Shown: positions 1-9,344 of the stretch, piece by piece
Layout: each line of letters opens with the position of its first letter
Numbering within the stretch: the stretch's first letter is position 1
From: Subtercola frigoramans
Lineage (GTDB): Bacteria; Actinomycetota; Actinomycetes; Actinomycetales; Microbacteriaceae
Assembly (NCBI RefSeq): GCF_016907385.1
Contig: NZ_JAFBBU010000001.1
Coordinates: 1,302,001 to 1,366,000 of the forward strand
Direction: 5' to 3'
Length of the DNA: 64,000 nt
Translations under genes and position numbers: made by a program
Notes under the pieces: model-generated
Told to the model about the DNA's origin: nothing
The model's database searches: none
Seen by the model: the letters and a program-made list of their open reading frames with translations, nothing else

Positions 1-258
1 GGTCGCGCCGCGGCGGCCTGGCGTGTAGACTCACACACTGAACTTCGGCGAGGGATGCCGCTGCCAGATCGACGTCATCTTCGGCGAACGTCTGCCGGGC
101 ATCCGTAATCGACGCGGTGGACGAGGCTTTACGTCTTTCCTCACGTGTCTCCTCTGAGTCTTCACCGATTCAGGCGCGTTCGAGTTGAAAATTCCCAACC
201 CACACAATTTACGCGGGTGTGTGCTCCCGAGGCATACCGACCCGTGAGGAGAAAAATC
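1..258. other. Upstream region of rplY without a recognisable gene
   Basis: No coding region of this stretch could be recognised. It presumably carries the promoter of the L25 gene: a TAGACT hexamer near 25-30 and another AT-rich patch around 188-215 could serve, but neither has a convincing -35 partner. A GAGGAGAAAA ribosome-binding site at about 245-255 belongs to rplY. An open frame extends upstream of the rplY ATG, but that extension does not resemble the L25 family. Confidence 0.4.
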
Positions 259-864
259 ATGGCTGACGACAACAAGATCGTTGCGGAGACCCGCAACTCA
301 TTCGGCAAGGGTGCGGCACGCAAGCTCCGCGCCGCCGGCAAGATTCCCGCAGTGATCTACGGCCACGGTGCTGAACCGCAGCACGTGAGCCTGCCGGGCC
401 ACGAGGTGTTCCTGCTCATCCGTAAGTCGAACGCTCTGATCGAGCTCGACATCGAGGGCAAAGAGACGCTCGCCCTCGTGAAGGATGTCCAGAAGGACCC
501 CGTACGCCAGATCATCGAGCACCTCGACCTCATCGTCGTCCGAAAGGGCGAGCGCGTTCAGGTCGAGGTCGCCGTGCACGTCGAAGGTGAGCCTGTCTCC
601 GGCGCCACCGCCGACCTCGACACCTTCTCGCTGCTGCTCGAGGTGCTGGCCACGAACATCCCGACGCGCGTCATCGTGAACATCGAAGGTGCCGAGGCCG
701 GCACCCAGATCCTCGCCAAGGACATCGCACTGCCCGAGGGTGCTGTTCTCATCGGCGACGAGGACCAGCTGATCGTGGCTGTCTCGATCCCTGAAGAGCA
801 GGACCTGGGCGACAGCCTCTCGGCCGGAGACGCCTCGACGTCCGACGCTCCGACGCCCGCCTGA
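259..864 (+). CDS. rplY: 50S ribosomal protein L25, general stress protein Ctc form
   Basis: This is the long Ctc/TL5 form of ribosomal protein L25, which binds 5S rRNA in the large subunit. The protein has 201 residues. The N-terminal L25 domain (about 1-95) starts MADDNKIVAETR and contains the family motif GKGAARKLRAAGKIPAVIYG. A beta-rich TL5 C-terminal domain follows (about 96-185), and the protein ends in an acidic Ser/Ala-rich tail. The ATG at 259 is chosen because GAGGAGAAAA lies just upstream and the protein begins where family members begin; the frame is open further upstream but without similarity. A strong terminator follows, so pth is probably transcribed separately or at a lower level. 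Confidence 0.95.
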   Translation: MADDNKIVAETRNSFGKGAARKLRAAGKIPAVIYGHGAEPQHVSLPGHEVFLLIRKSNALIELDIEGKETLALVKDVQKDPVRQIIEHLDLIVVRKGERVQVEVAVHVEGEPVSGATADLDTFSLLLEVLATNIPTRVIVNIEGAEAGTQILAKDIALPEGAVLIGDEDQLIVAVSIPEEQDLGDSLSAGDASTSDAPTPA

Positions 865-888
865 TCTCGTAGATTCGCAGCTTTATTC

Positions 889-926
889 AAACGTGCCGTG
901 GCGGCCTCGATCGCCACGGCACGTTT
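889..926 (+). terminator. Intrinsic terminator of rplY
   Basis: A perfect 15-bp inverted repeat (889-903 and 912-926) with an 8-base loop sits 25 bases after the rplY stop. The right arm ends in TTT followed by GTGTTG, so the T-tract is short. The arm is GC-rich in the centre, as expected of an actinobacterial terminator. Confidence 0.8.
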
Positions 927-1034
927 GTGTTGTGCGGCCTGATGCGCAGTGCACCCTCACCGCGTGCCCATCAGATGTGTAGTGTGCCGAGGGATAGTGT
1001 GCCGGGGGGTAGTGTGCGGGAGCAGAAGGGTTCG

Positions 1035-1640
1035 GTGATCGTGGTGGCAAGTGACGACCAGTGGCTGGTGGTCGGACTCGGCAACCCGGGGCCGGAGTAT
1101 GCCGGCAACCGGCACAATGTGGGCCAGATGGTGCTCGACGAGCTGGCTATGCGCCTCTCTTCATCATTCAAGGCCGTCGCGCGCACGAATGCGCGCGTAG
1201 CGGAGGGCCGGATGATTCCGGGAGGGCCGCGCTTCGTGCTCGCGAAGCCGAACAGCTACATGAACAACTCCGGTGGGCCCGTCGCCGCCCTGCTCGCCTA
1301 CTTCTCCCTGCCACCGTCGCAGTTGATCGTGGTGCACGACGAGCTCGACATCCCGTTCGATACCCTCAGGCTGAAGTTCGGCGGGGGGCACGGCGGCCAC
1401 AACGGCATTCGGGACATCGCGGCTGCGACCGGCACGGGCGACTTCGCACGGGTGCGGGTCGGGGTGGGGCGTCCTCCCGGTCGCCAGAGTGCCGCCGACT
1501 TCGTGCTGCGCGATTTCACGTCGACGGAGCGCGGGGTTCTGCCGAACATCCTCGCCGACGCGGCCGACGCGGTCGAGTTGATCGCCGCCGACGGGCTCAC
1601 CGCCGCCCAGCAGCGTTACCACGCGCCGCCGCCGGCCTGA
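1035..1640 (+). CDS. pth: Peptidyl-tRNA hydrolase
   Basis: Releases tRNA from peptidyl-tRNA that drops off the ribosome. The protein has about 201 residues, normal for bacterial Pth. Visible family motifs are GLGNPG near residue 14, the catalytic histidine in NRHNVGQ (about residue 27, equivalent to E. coli His20), KPNSYMNNSG, the HDELDIP segment and GGGHGGHNG. Start choice is uncertain: GTG 1035 and GTG 1041 both follow AGAAGGG at 1024-1030. The frame is open to 927, but that N-terminal extension is not Pth-like. mfd follows 75 bases downstream in the same direction, a common actinobacterial neighbourhood. Confidence 0.93.
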   Translation: MIVVASDDQWLVVGLGNPGPEYAGNRHNVGQMVLDELAMRLSSSFKAVARTNARVAEGRMIPGGPRFVLAKPNSYMNNSGGPVAALLAYFSLPPSQLIVVHDELDIPFDTLRLKFGGGHGGHNGIRDIAAATGTGDFARVRVGVGRPPGRQSAADFVLRDFTSTERGVLPNILADAADAVELIAADGLTAAQQRYHAPPPA

Positions 1641-1715
1641 GCTTGTCCCCTGTCCACCAATCGTCGGAATGGGGAGCGGAGGGCGAGTGTCGGAGGGGGA
1701 CCGTAGACTTGTGCG

Positions 1716-4700
1716 GTGATACTTCAGGGCTTGATCGCTGCGCTTTCGCGCGCCTCGACGTTCGACAACGCCCTCGCGCAGGCCGGCCGTGACGCTGATT
1801 TCTCGCTCACAGACGGGCTTCGGGCGCCGCTGCTGGCCGCACTGCTGGGCAGGCGGGCAGAGAACGAACTCCCGCAGGTACTGTTTGTCGTCACGGCAAC
1901 GGGCCGCGATTCCGAGAGTCTCCGTGCGAGCCTGGATTCGCTCGCTCCCGGCGCCGATGTGCTCGAGTTCCCTGCGTGGGAGACGCTGCCGCACGAGCGG
2001 CTGAGCCCGAGCGCCGAGATCGTCGGCAAGCGCATCGCCGCGCTGCGAAAGCTCGCCGAATGGGATGCTCAAACCAAGGCGGCCGATGCGGCGGGCGTGC
2101 CTGCGCAGGCCGAAGAGCCGGCACAAGCTCCTTCGCGGGCGAAGGGCGCCAGAAAGGCGGGTGCTGCTCCATCGGCTGGGCCCGCACGACCACGCCCGCT
2201 CATCGTCGTCGCCTCCGTGCGCGCTGCACTGCAGCCGCTCGCCGACAACCTCACCGACCAGAAACCCATACTCCTGGTCAAGGGAGGGCGTGGCTACGAC
2301 CTCGCCCAGCTCACCACCGGGCTCGTCGAACTGGCGTACTCCCGCGTCGACATGGTCACCCGCCGGGGCGAGTTCGCCGTGCGCGGCGGCATTCTCGACG
2401 TGTTCCCGGCCGTCTCGGAGCATCCGGTCAGGGTCGACTTCTTCGGCGACGAGATCGAGGAGATCCGCGCCTTCTCGGTTGCCGACCAGCGCTCACTCGA
2501 GCTCTCGCTTGCCGAGGTGAGTCTGCCGCCGAGCCGCGAACTGCTGCTCAGCGAGGGCGTGAAACAGCGTGCCCGTGAGATGCAGCACGAGTTTCCGAGC
2601 CTCGCCGGCATGCTCGAGAAGATCGGCCAGGGCATCCCGGTCGAGGGTATGGAGAGCCTCGCGCCCGCCCTCCTCGATCGCCTGGTCACCGTTACCCACT
2701 ACCTGCCGAAGGGCGCGGCGATCGCCGTCATCGCCCCCGAGCGCGTGGCCAGCCGCGCGGTGAGCCTCACCGAGACCAACCGCGAGTTCCTCTCCGCCGC
2801 GTGGAACGCCGCCACCGCCGGAGCCGAAGCTCCGATCGACCTGGCCTCGGGCGAGTTCATCACCCTCAACGCGCTGCGTGATGCCGCCGGCCCTGGCCGC
2901 CCGTGGTGGACCCTCTCGACATTCGACAGCGGTACATCATCCATTGACGAGCACCTGCAGGCCATCGTCGATGCCGACTCCCACTACGTGAGAATCGCGG
3001 CGGATGCTGTACCCAGCTTCCAGGGCAACGTCGACGGTGCCCTCGAGCACGTTGCGGCGCGCCTCCGTGACGGCTGGAGCGTCGCCGTCGTCGCGGGCGG
3101 CTCGGGCCTCGTCGAGCGTGCGGCCGACGTGCTGGGCGAACACGAGTTGCCGGCGCGTATCGTCGACGAGTTCCCGTCCGACGTGGAGCCCGGCATCGCC
3201 TACCTCGTCAAGGCCACCGTCGAGAGCGGCTTCGAGCTGCCGGAGACCAAGCTCGCACTCATCAGCGAGAACGAGTTCTACGGCCGCAGTGCGGGGTATG
3301 ACGCGCGCCAGGTCAAGAAGCTGGCCACCCGCCGTAAGAACGTCGTCGACCCCCTGCAGCTGAAGACCGGCGACGTGGTCGTGCACCAGACGCACGGCAT
3401 CGGCCGGTTCATCGAGCTCACCCAGCGCGAGGTCTCCAGCGGTGGCCGCAACCCCGTGAAGACCACGCGTGAATACCTGCTCATCGAGTACGCGCCGTCC
3501 AAGCGCGGGTACCCCGGCGACAAGCTCTACGTACCCACCGACCAGCTCGACCTGCTCACCCGCTACGTCGGGGGAGAAGCGCCCGCGCTCTCGAAGATGG
3601 GTGGCAGTGACTGGTCGGCGGCCAAGTCGAAGGCGCGCAAGGCCGTTCGCGATATCGCCGTCGAACTGGTGAAGCTGTACTCGGCGCGCATGGCGTCGAA
3701 GGGCTACGCGTTCGGGCCTGACACACCCTGGCAGCGCGAGCTCGAAGAGGCGTTCCCGTTCGCCGAGACCCCCGACCAGCTCACCACGATCGACGAGGTC
3801 AAGGCCGACATGGAGCGGCCCATCCCCATGGACCGCCTGCTCGCCGGCGACGTCGGCTTCGGCAAGACCGAGGTCGCCGTGCGCGCCGCGTTCAAGGCCA
3901 TCCAGGAGGGTAAGCAGGTTGCGATGCTCGTGCCGACCACCCTGCTTGTCCGCCAGCACCTCGAGACCTTCAGCGAACGCTTCGCGGGCTTCCCCGTGCA
4001 CACCCGCGCCCTCTCCCGATTCCAGTCCGAGAAGGAGGCCCGCGAGACCATCAAGGGCCTCGCAGACGGCACAATCGACATGGTGATCGGCACCCACCGC
4101 ATCCTCACCGAATCCATGGTCTTCAAAGACCTGGGGCTCGTGATTATCGACGAAGAGCAGCGTTTCGGTGTCGAACACAAAGAGAAACTGAAGAAGCTCA
4201 AGACCAACGTCGACATCCTCTCGATGAGTGCCACGCCGATCCCTCGCACTCTCGAGATGGCGGTCACGGGCATCCGGGAGATGTCGACCCTCGCCACCCC
4301 GCCCGAAGACCGGCACCCGATCCTGACCTACGTCGGGCCGAACTCCGACAAGCAGATCGCGGCCGCCATCCACCGCGAGATGCTGCGCGAAGGCCAGATC
4401 TTCTTCGTTCACAACCGGGTCTCATCGATCAACCGGGTCGCCGCGCATATCGCCGAGCTGGTTCCGGATGCCCGCATCGCCGTTGCACACGGCCAACTGC
4501 CTGAGCACGTGCTCGAACAGGTCATCGTGGACTTCTGGGAGCGCAAGTTCGACGTTCTCGTCTCGACCACCATCATCGAGACCGGCCTCGACATCCCGAA
4601 CGCCAACACGCTCATCATCGACCGTGCCGACAAGTACGGGCTCTCGCAGTTGCACCAGCTCCGGGGGCGGGTCGGTCGCGGGCGTGAGCGGGCCTACGCC

Positions 4701-5459
4701 TACTTCCTCTACGACGAGAACAAACCCCTCAGCGAGACGGCGCACGACCGGCTCTCGACCATCGCAGCGAACAATGAACTCGGCTCCGGCATGCAGGTCG
4801 CGCTCAAAGACCTCGAGATCCGCGGCGCCGGCAACCTGCTCGGCGGCGAGCAGTCCGGCCACATCGCCGGTGTCGGCTTCGACCTCTATCTCCGGATGAT
4901 CGGCGAAGCCGTCTCGACCTTCCGGGGTGATGTCGCAGAGGGCCAGACCGAACTCCGGCTCGAACTGCCCGTCGACGCGCACATCCCCGAGGAGTACGTC
5001 GACAGCGAGCGCCTGCGTCTGGAGGCCTACCAGAAGCTGTCGACCGCCTCGTCGCCGGCTGCGGCCGACGGCCAGATCGACCAGGTGCTCGAGGAGCTCA
5101 TCGACCGCTACGGCGAGCCGCCGGAGCAGGTCACGAACCTCATCACCGTGTCGAAACTGCGCCGCCTGGCCCAGCGCACGGGGCTCAGCGAGGTCGTCGC
5201 GATGGGGTCGAACCTGCGAGTCGCCCCGGCGAACCTGGCCGACTCGATCCAGGTGCGGCTGAAGCGCATGTACCCCAACGCGAAATACCTGGCGTCGGCT
5301 GCTGCCGTGAGCGTTCCGATGCCGGTCGTGAACGGGCATCCCTTGCCTGACGCCGACCTCATCGCCTGGGTCGAGAGCCTGCTCGCGGCGATCTTCCCGC
5401 CACCGGCGACCCCGGCCGCTGCACCGGCTTCTGCAGTCACGGCTCCCGCCGGCGACTGA
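1716..5459 (+). CDS. mfd: Transcription-repair coupling factor Mfd
   Basis: Removes RNA polymerase stalled at DNA lesions and recruits UvrA. The 1247-residue length is close to the family norm. In order: a UvrB-like N-terminal module, a CarD-like RNA-polymerase interaction domain beginning near residue 548 (GDVVVHQTHGIGRF), a superfamily 2 translocase with Walker A GDVGFGKTE near residue 710, DEEQ box (DEEQRFGVEHKEKL) near 811, motif III MSATPIPRTLEMA, motifs V and VI (TIIETGLDIPNANTL, QLRGRVGRG), and a C-terminal TRCF domain. The start is GTG 1716 behind CGGAGGGGGA. The last 30 residues are Ala/Pro-rich and variable. Residues about 115-155 form an Ala-rich linker that looks like a lineage-specific insertion. 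Confidence 0.97.
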   Translation: MILQGLIAALSRASTFDNALAQAGRDADFSLTDGLRAPLLAALLGRRAENELPQVLFVVTATGRDSESLRASLDSLAPGADVLEFPAWETLPHERLSPSAEIVGKRIAALRKLAEWDAQTKAADAAGVPAQAEEPAQAPSRAKGARKAGAAPSAGPARPRPLIVVASVRAALQPLADNLTDQKPILLVKGGRGYDLAQLTTGLVELAYSRVDMVTRRGEFAVRGGILDVFPAVSEHPVRVDFFGDEIEEIRAFSVADQRSLELSLAEVSLPPSRELLLSEGVKQRAREMQHEFPSLAGMLEKIGQGIPVEGMESLAPALLDRLVTVTHYLPKGAAIAVIAPERVASRAVSLTETNREFLSAAWNAATAGAEAPIDLASGEFITLNALRDAAGPGRPWWTLSTFDSGTSSIDEHLQAIVDADSHYVRIAADAVPSFQGNVDGALEHVAARLRDGWSVAVVAGGSGLVERAADVLGEHELPARIVDEFPSDVEPGIAYLVKATVESGFELPETKLALISENEFYGRSAGYDARQVKKLATRRKNVVDPLQLKTGDVVVHQTHGIGRFIELTQREVSSGGRNPVKTTREYLLIEYAPSKRGYPGDKLYVPTDQLDLLTRYVGGEAPALSKMGGSDWSAAKSKARKAVRDIAVELVKLYSARMASKGYAFGPDTPWQRELEEAFPFAETPDQLTTIDEVKADMERPIPMDRLLAGDVGFGKTEVAVRAAFKAIQEGKQVAMLVPTTLLVRQHLETFSERFAGFPVHTRALSRFQSEKEARETIKGLADGTIDMVIGTHRILTESMVFKDLGLVIIDEEQRFGVEHKEKLKKLKTNVDILSMSATPIPRTLEMAVTGIREMSTLATPPEDRHPILTYVGPNSDKQIAAAIHREMLREGQIFFVHNRVSSINRVAAHIAELVPDARIAVAHGQLPEHVLEQVIVDFWERKFDVLVSTTIIETGLDIPNANTLIIDRADKYGLSQLHQLRGRVGRGRERAYAYFLYDENKPLSETAHDRLSTIAANNELGSGMQVALKDLEIRGAGNLLGGEQSGHIAGVGFDLYLRMIGEAVSTFRGDVAEGQTELRLELPVDAHIPEEYVDSERLRLEAYQKLSTASSPAAADGQIDQVLEELIDRYGEPPEQVTNLITVSKLRRLAQRTGLSEVVAMGSNLRVAPANLADSIQVRLKRMYPNAKYLASAAAVSVPMPVVNGHPLPDADLIAWVESLLAAIFPPPATPAAAPASAVTAPAGD

Positions 5460-5804
5460 CGCTGCGCCGACTGACCCTCGACTGACCCCACCGTCGACTG
5501 ATCCCACCGTCGACTGATCTCATCGTCGACTGGGCCCGCCCACACTGCGGCCATCGTCTGGCACTGTTCGGCGGAACGCGCCTCGACGGAACAGTCCACA
5601 CTCGAGGGCACGTGCACCGTGCACGCGACGGAGCGCAGGGACTGTTCCGTGGATACCCGCCGCTGGCAGAGTGTCGGGCGCCGCAGCGGGAATCAGCCCT
5701 CACGGCGGAGCAGCGCACGGGGGAATGGGGCCGGCGGGAGTGGCGCACGGGGGAGTGGGGCCGGCGAGAGTGGCTGAGGGGGCGGCTGCCCAGGTGACGG
5801 CTGC
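5460..5804. repeat. Gene-free spacer with two tandem arrays and an inverted repeat
   Basis: No gene is supported in this 345-base gap between convergent mfd and the EamA gene. It holds three 16-nt tandem copies at 5482-5529 (unit CTGACCCCACCGTCGA, with a few changes), two 30-nt copies at 5713-5772 differing at two positions, and a perfect 12-bp inverted repeat (5586-5597 / 5639-5650, arm ACGGAACAGTCC) whose 41-base loop contains a small GTGCAC palindrome. The inverted repeat may act as a bidirectional terminator. Short open frames here are side effects of high GC content. Confidence 0.7.
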
Positions 5805-6737
5805 CTAGGGGAGGGGTTCGGCGGGAACGGGACTGGGGCGGCGGGCGAACCGGGCGGCCGAGCGCACCGCACCGATACTCGCCGCGATGACGAGCGCGAT
5901 CGCGACGGCCTCCACCCAGCTCAAGGCCTGCCCGAGGATGACCAGGCCGGCCAGCGCGGCAATCGCAGGCGCGAGGCTCATCAGGATGGAGAACGTCGCC
6001 TCTGGCAGGCGCCGCAGCGCGAGCAGTTCGAACGCGTAGGGGATGGTCGACGAGAGCACCGCGACCGCGAGCCCGAGCAGCAGCGCGGTCGGCTGGAACA
6101 GAGCGACTCCCGTCGACACGATGCCGAAGGGCAGCGACACGATCGCGCCGACAGTCATAGCGATGGCGATGCCATCGAGCTGGGCGAACCGCTGCCCGGC
6201 CCGCGCAGACAACAGGATGTATCCGGACCACAGCGCCCCGGCACCCGCCGCGAACGCGACGCCGACCGGGTCGAGGGTGCCAGCCCCACCCTGGCTGAGC
6301 AGGGCGACCCCGGCGAACGCGAGCACCGCCCAGAGCCACGCAGAGGCCCGCCGTGCGACGACCACCGACAGCACGAGCGGGCCGAGCACCTCGATCGTGA
6401 CCGTCGTGCCCAGCGGCAGGCGGTCGAGGGCCTGGTAGAAGAGCATGTTCATGCCCGCAAGCACCACGCCGTAGGCGACCACGATCATCCAGTCGCGCCC
6501 GGTGTGGCCGCGCAGCTTCGGGCGACACACGACGAGCAGGATGATCGCCGAGAACCCCAGGCGAAGCCCCACCATGCCGAGTGCCCCCACGAGGGGGAAC
6601 AGCACGACCGCGAACGACGCCCCGATCTCCTGGCAGGCGCGCCCGATGACCACGATGCCGACCGGCCACAGCGTTGTGAGGCCACCGGGTGCCCTGCTGT
6701 CGCCGGATGCTCGGAAGGGTCTCAGCGGCACGGTCAC
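5805..6737 (-). CDS. EamA/RhtA-type inner membrane exporter
   Basis: A 310-residue polytopic protein with about ten hydrophobic segments arranged as two EamA repeats, typical of the drug/metabolite transporter superfamily. Sequence such as WPVGIVVIGRACQEIGASF near the start, GTTVTIEVLGPL in the middle and PYAFELLALRRLP in the second half is characteristic of RhtA-like threonine/homoserine exporters; the substrate here is an inference. The start is GTG 6737. It is convergent to mfd and tandem with nhaA, whose stop lies about 65 bases upstream. Confidence 0.85.
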   Translation of the reverse strand: MTVPLRPFRASGDSRAPGGLTTLWPVGIVVIGRACQEIGASFAVVLFPLVGALGMVGLRLGFSAIILLVVCRPKLRGHTGRDWMIVVAYGVVLAGMNMLFYQALDRLPLGTTVTIEVLGPLVLSVVVARRASAWLWAVLAFAGVALLSQGGAGTLDPVGVAFAAGAGALWSGYILLSARAGQRFAQLDGIAIAMTVGAIVSLPFGIVSTGVALFQPTALLLGLAVAVLSSTIPYAFELLALRRLPEATFSILMSLAPAIAALAGLVILGQALSWVEAVAIALVIAASIGAVRSAARFARRPSPVPAEPLP

Positions 6738-6801
6738 TCGTTCACGCTACCCTCTACGGCGGGTCGGACAGCTCGGGGGTGCCTCCACGCCGCTGGCTGG
6801 A

Positions 6802-8019
6802 CTACTCGACGAGTGCGGTCGTGCGGCCGGCAACGCGCTCGCGTTTGTATGCCCGTGAGCGCATACTCACCAGAATGGCAGCGGCCACAATTGAGACGCC
6901 TGAGCCGAGCAGCACGGCGATGGTTCCCTCGTCGGCGACCTCATGCACCCCGGCGAAGGCCAGTTCGTTCATCAGCAGCGAGACGGTGAAGCCGATGCCG
7001 CCGAGGCCACCGACCATGACCAGGTCTTTCAGCGAGAGCAACGACGACGCATCGGATGATCGCCCGACCGTCCGCGCCCCGATCCACCCGGCCAGGGTGA
7101 TGCCGAGCAGCTTGCCCACCGGCAGTGCGACCAGAACGCCCCAGAACGCCGGGCTGAGCTCGGCGATGCCGACGGAGGGAATCGCAACCAACGCCGCCGA
7201 GAACGCAAACAATGGCAGTACGACGGCGTTCGACCAGGGTTGCAGGGCGTGCGCGGCCGAAGCGCCGGGCTTTCTCGCCATGACGAGGCCGAGTGCGACC
7301 CCGGCGATCGTGGCGTGCACTCCGGACTGGTACATGAAGTCCCAGGTGAGGATGGCGACGAGGACCATGAAAGCGCAGAGGATCACCTTCAGCGCACCGG
7401 TCGGGGCAGTGCCGAGCATCCGGCCCAGGAGCCGACCACTCAGGAGCTGGCTGAGGGCGCCGAACACGACGACCCCGAGAATGGCACCGCCCAGGGCCAG
7501 CAGGTTGAGCGAGGTCGTGAAGAAGAAAGCGATGATCAGGATGGCGACGAGGTCATCGAGCACAGCCAACGCGAGCAGGAACACCCGCACTTTCGTCGGA
7601 AGCGCTCTGCCGAAGATCGCCAGCACGCCGAGCGCGAAGGCGATGTCCGTGGCTGTGGGGATGGGCCAGCCGCCGAGATACGGGCCCCCGGCGTTGAGGA
7701 GCAGGTAGATGCCCGCGGGCACAACGACCCCGCCGAGCGCGGCGATGGCCGGCAGGATCGCCTTCGTCGGTGAGTTGAGCGAACCCGCGACGAGTTCGTA
7801 CTTCAACTCGACGGCCACGATGAAGAAGAAGATGACGAGCAGGCCGTCGCTGATCCAGTGGCCCGTCGAGAGGTCGAGCCCCAAGGTCGGGAACCCGATG
7901 TGTGCGTCGTTCGCCTCGAGCAGGCCGGCACCCGCCTTCGTATTGGCGAGAATGAGGCCGAGGGCTGCGGCAGCGAGCAGAAGCCCCGCCGAGTTGCGTT
8001 CTGATCGGAAGATGCTCAT
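6802..8019 (-). CDS. nhaA: Na+/H+ antiporter NhaA
   Basis: Sodium-proton antiporter of the cytoplasmic membrane, used in pH and salt homeostasis. The 405-residue protein has the expected 11-12 membrane segments. Diagnostic pieces are FFFIVAVELKYELV (residues about 64-78), TATDIAFALGVL with the TM4 Asp at about 125, and the ion-binding Asp pair in AVLDDLVAI at about 155-156. The final 20 residues are basic (SRAYKRERVAGR), which agrees with a cytosolic end. The start is ATG 8019. Divergent mazG begins 204 bases away, so the gap between them must hold both promoters. Confidence 0.95.
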   Translation of the reverse strand: MSIFRSERNSAGLLLAAAALGLILANTKAGAGLLEANDAHIGFPTLGLDLSTGHWISDGLLVIFFFIVAVELKYELVAGSLNSPTKAILPAIAALGGVVVPAGIYLLLNAGGPYLGGWPIPTATDIAFALGVLAIFGRALPTKVRVFLLALAVLDDLVAILIIAFFFTTSLNLLALGGAILGVVVFGALSQLLSGRLLGRMLGTAPTGALKVILCAFMVLVAILTWDFMYQSGVHATIAGVALGLVMARKPGASAAHALQPWSNAVVLPLFAFSAALVAIPSVGIAELSPAFWGVLVALPVGKLLGITLAGWIGARTVGRSSDASSLLSLKDLVMVGGLGGIGFTVSLLMNELAFAGVHEVADEGTIAVLLGSGVSIVAAAILVSMRSRAYKRERVAGRTTALVE

Positions 8020-8223
8020 GGCTGGGGGTGTCCTGTCGTCGGGCCGTGGCGAAATTCTCGCTCTGCACGAGCGAGCCCCGCTTCAACCGTGGCTGATAGC
8101 TCTTGCCGACCAGACTTCCCGGCGCACCGATTACAGTCTATCGAAAGGGGGCACGCCACTGACCGGCGCGCACCTCACCCCGGGCTTCGGGGCGATGCCA
8201 CACCGATCGATGGGTGAACCGCA

Positions 8224-9069
8224 GTGACCACTCCACTTTTCTCGAACCCGACGAATGCCTCGAATGCGCCAGAAGCCGTGAATGACGCCGACGCCGTGAA
8301 CGACCCAGACGCCGAGAATGACGCGCAGTCCTCGGATGCATCGCAGCCGGCCCAGCCCGACGCGCCGTCGAAACTCGACGAACTGATCGCCGTGACGGCC
8401 CGGCTGCGCGCACCGGGTGGATGCCCGTGGGACGCCGAGCAGACGCACGAGTCGCTCGTGAAATACCTCGTCGAGGAGACCCACGAACTCGTCGACGCCA
8501 TCGAGTCGGGCACTCGCGAAGACCTCCTCGAAGAACTCGGCGACGTGCTCTACCAGGTCGTCTTCCACGCCGACCTCGCCGCCCAGACTCCGGGAGAGGA
8601 GTTCGACATCCAGGATGTCGCGGCCCACATGACCGTGAAGATGGTCGGCCGGCACCCCCACGTCTTCGGCGACACGGTGGCCGAGACCGCCGACGCAGTG
8701 GTCGCGATCTGGGACGACCTCAAAGCCGTCGAGAAACCCGGTCGCACCAGCGTTCTCGACGGAATCCCGCTCGGAATGCCCTCGCTCGCCCTCGCCGACA
8801 AGCTGCTCGGCAAGGCCCACAAGATCGGCGTGCTCGACGAGGCGGCGCCGCCGATCATCCCGATGTCGACCGAAGACGAACTCGGGCCGCTGCTGCTCGC
8901 CATCGTCGCATCGGCGAAATCGCAGGGGCTCGATGCCGAACGCGCCCTGCGCTCGACTCTCCGCGGCCTGCAGGACGAGATCCGTGAGGCCGAATCGGAT
9001 GCCCGAACCTCCGCAGCCCCGAACGATCGTTTCGACGCGGGCATCGTGGGTCTCCCCGCCTCAGACTGA
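8224..9069 (+). CDS. mazG: MazG family nucleoside triphosphate pyrophosphohydrolase
   Basis: Hydrolyses NTPs to NMP plus PPi, as a house-cleaning enzyme or through effects on ppGpp pools. The protein has 281 residues. The MazG core (about 45-165) shows LRAPGGCPWDAEQTHESL and the metal-binding acidic helices VEETHELVDAIESG and EELGDVLYQVVFHADLA. The first 40 residues (repeated Asn, Asp and Ala) are low complexity and not part of the fold. Only one MazG domain is present, as usual in Actinobacteria. The start is GTG 8224. A start after the acidic leader is possible, but none has a better ribosome-binding site. Confidence 0.9.
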   Translation: MTTPLFSNPTNASNAPEAVNDADAVNDPDAENDAQSSDASQPAQPDAPSKLDELIAVTARLRAPGGCPWDAEQTHESLVKYLVEETHELVDAIESGTREDLLEELGDVLYQVVFHADLAAQTPGEEFDIQDVAAHMTVKMVGRHPHVFGDTVAETADAVVAIWDDLKAVEKPGRTSVLDGIPLGMPSLALADKLLGKAHKIGVLDEAAPPIIPMSTEDELGPLLLAIVASAKSQGLDAERALRSTLRGLQDEIREAESDARTSAAPNDRFDAGIVGLPASD

Positions 9070-9344
9070 CCTCCCGGGCCCAGGTGCCGCGGCAGCCGCA
9101 GCAGGCGCTCGATCGGCCGCGCGTCTCGACTCGCCCACTGCCCCGGGAGCAACACCTCGGGCCCGGTGCTCCTTCACCTGCTCTCCCTGATCGCCATCCA
9201 ACGGGACTTCGGGCGGAGCTGGGCCACGGTGGCAGCGTAGGCGGCTGCGCATTCGACGTGCTCCGCCCGAAGTCCCCTCGGCTGCCGCGGGGCGCGCGGC
9301 CTGCACGGCGGGTGCCGCGCTCGCGGGCTGGCAGAATTGAGCGC
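9070..9344. repeat. mazG-hisS spacer with a 17-bp inverted repeat
   Basis: No gene is seen in this 275-base gap. A perfect 17-bp inverted repeat, arm GGGACTTCGGGCGGAGC at 9203-9219 and its complement at 9260-9276, encloses a 40-base loop. It has no T-tract after the right arm. Just before hisS, CAGAAT at 9332-9337 is seven bases from the ATG and could be the -10 of a leaderless transcript, since no Shine-Dalgarno sequence is visible there. Confidence 0.6.

Noticed and set aside
2937-4412. A 491-codon open frame opposite mfd
   Set aside because: It is antisense to conserved mfd motifs and has the low-information composition typical of GC-rich shadows.
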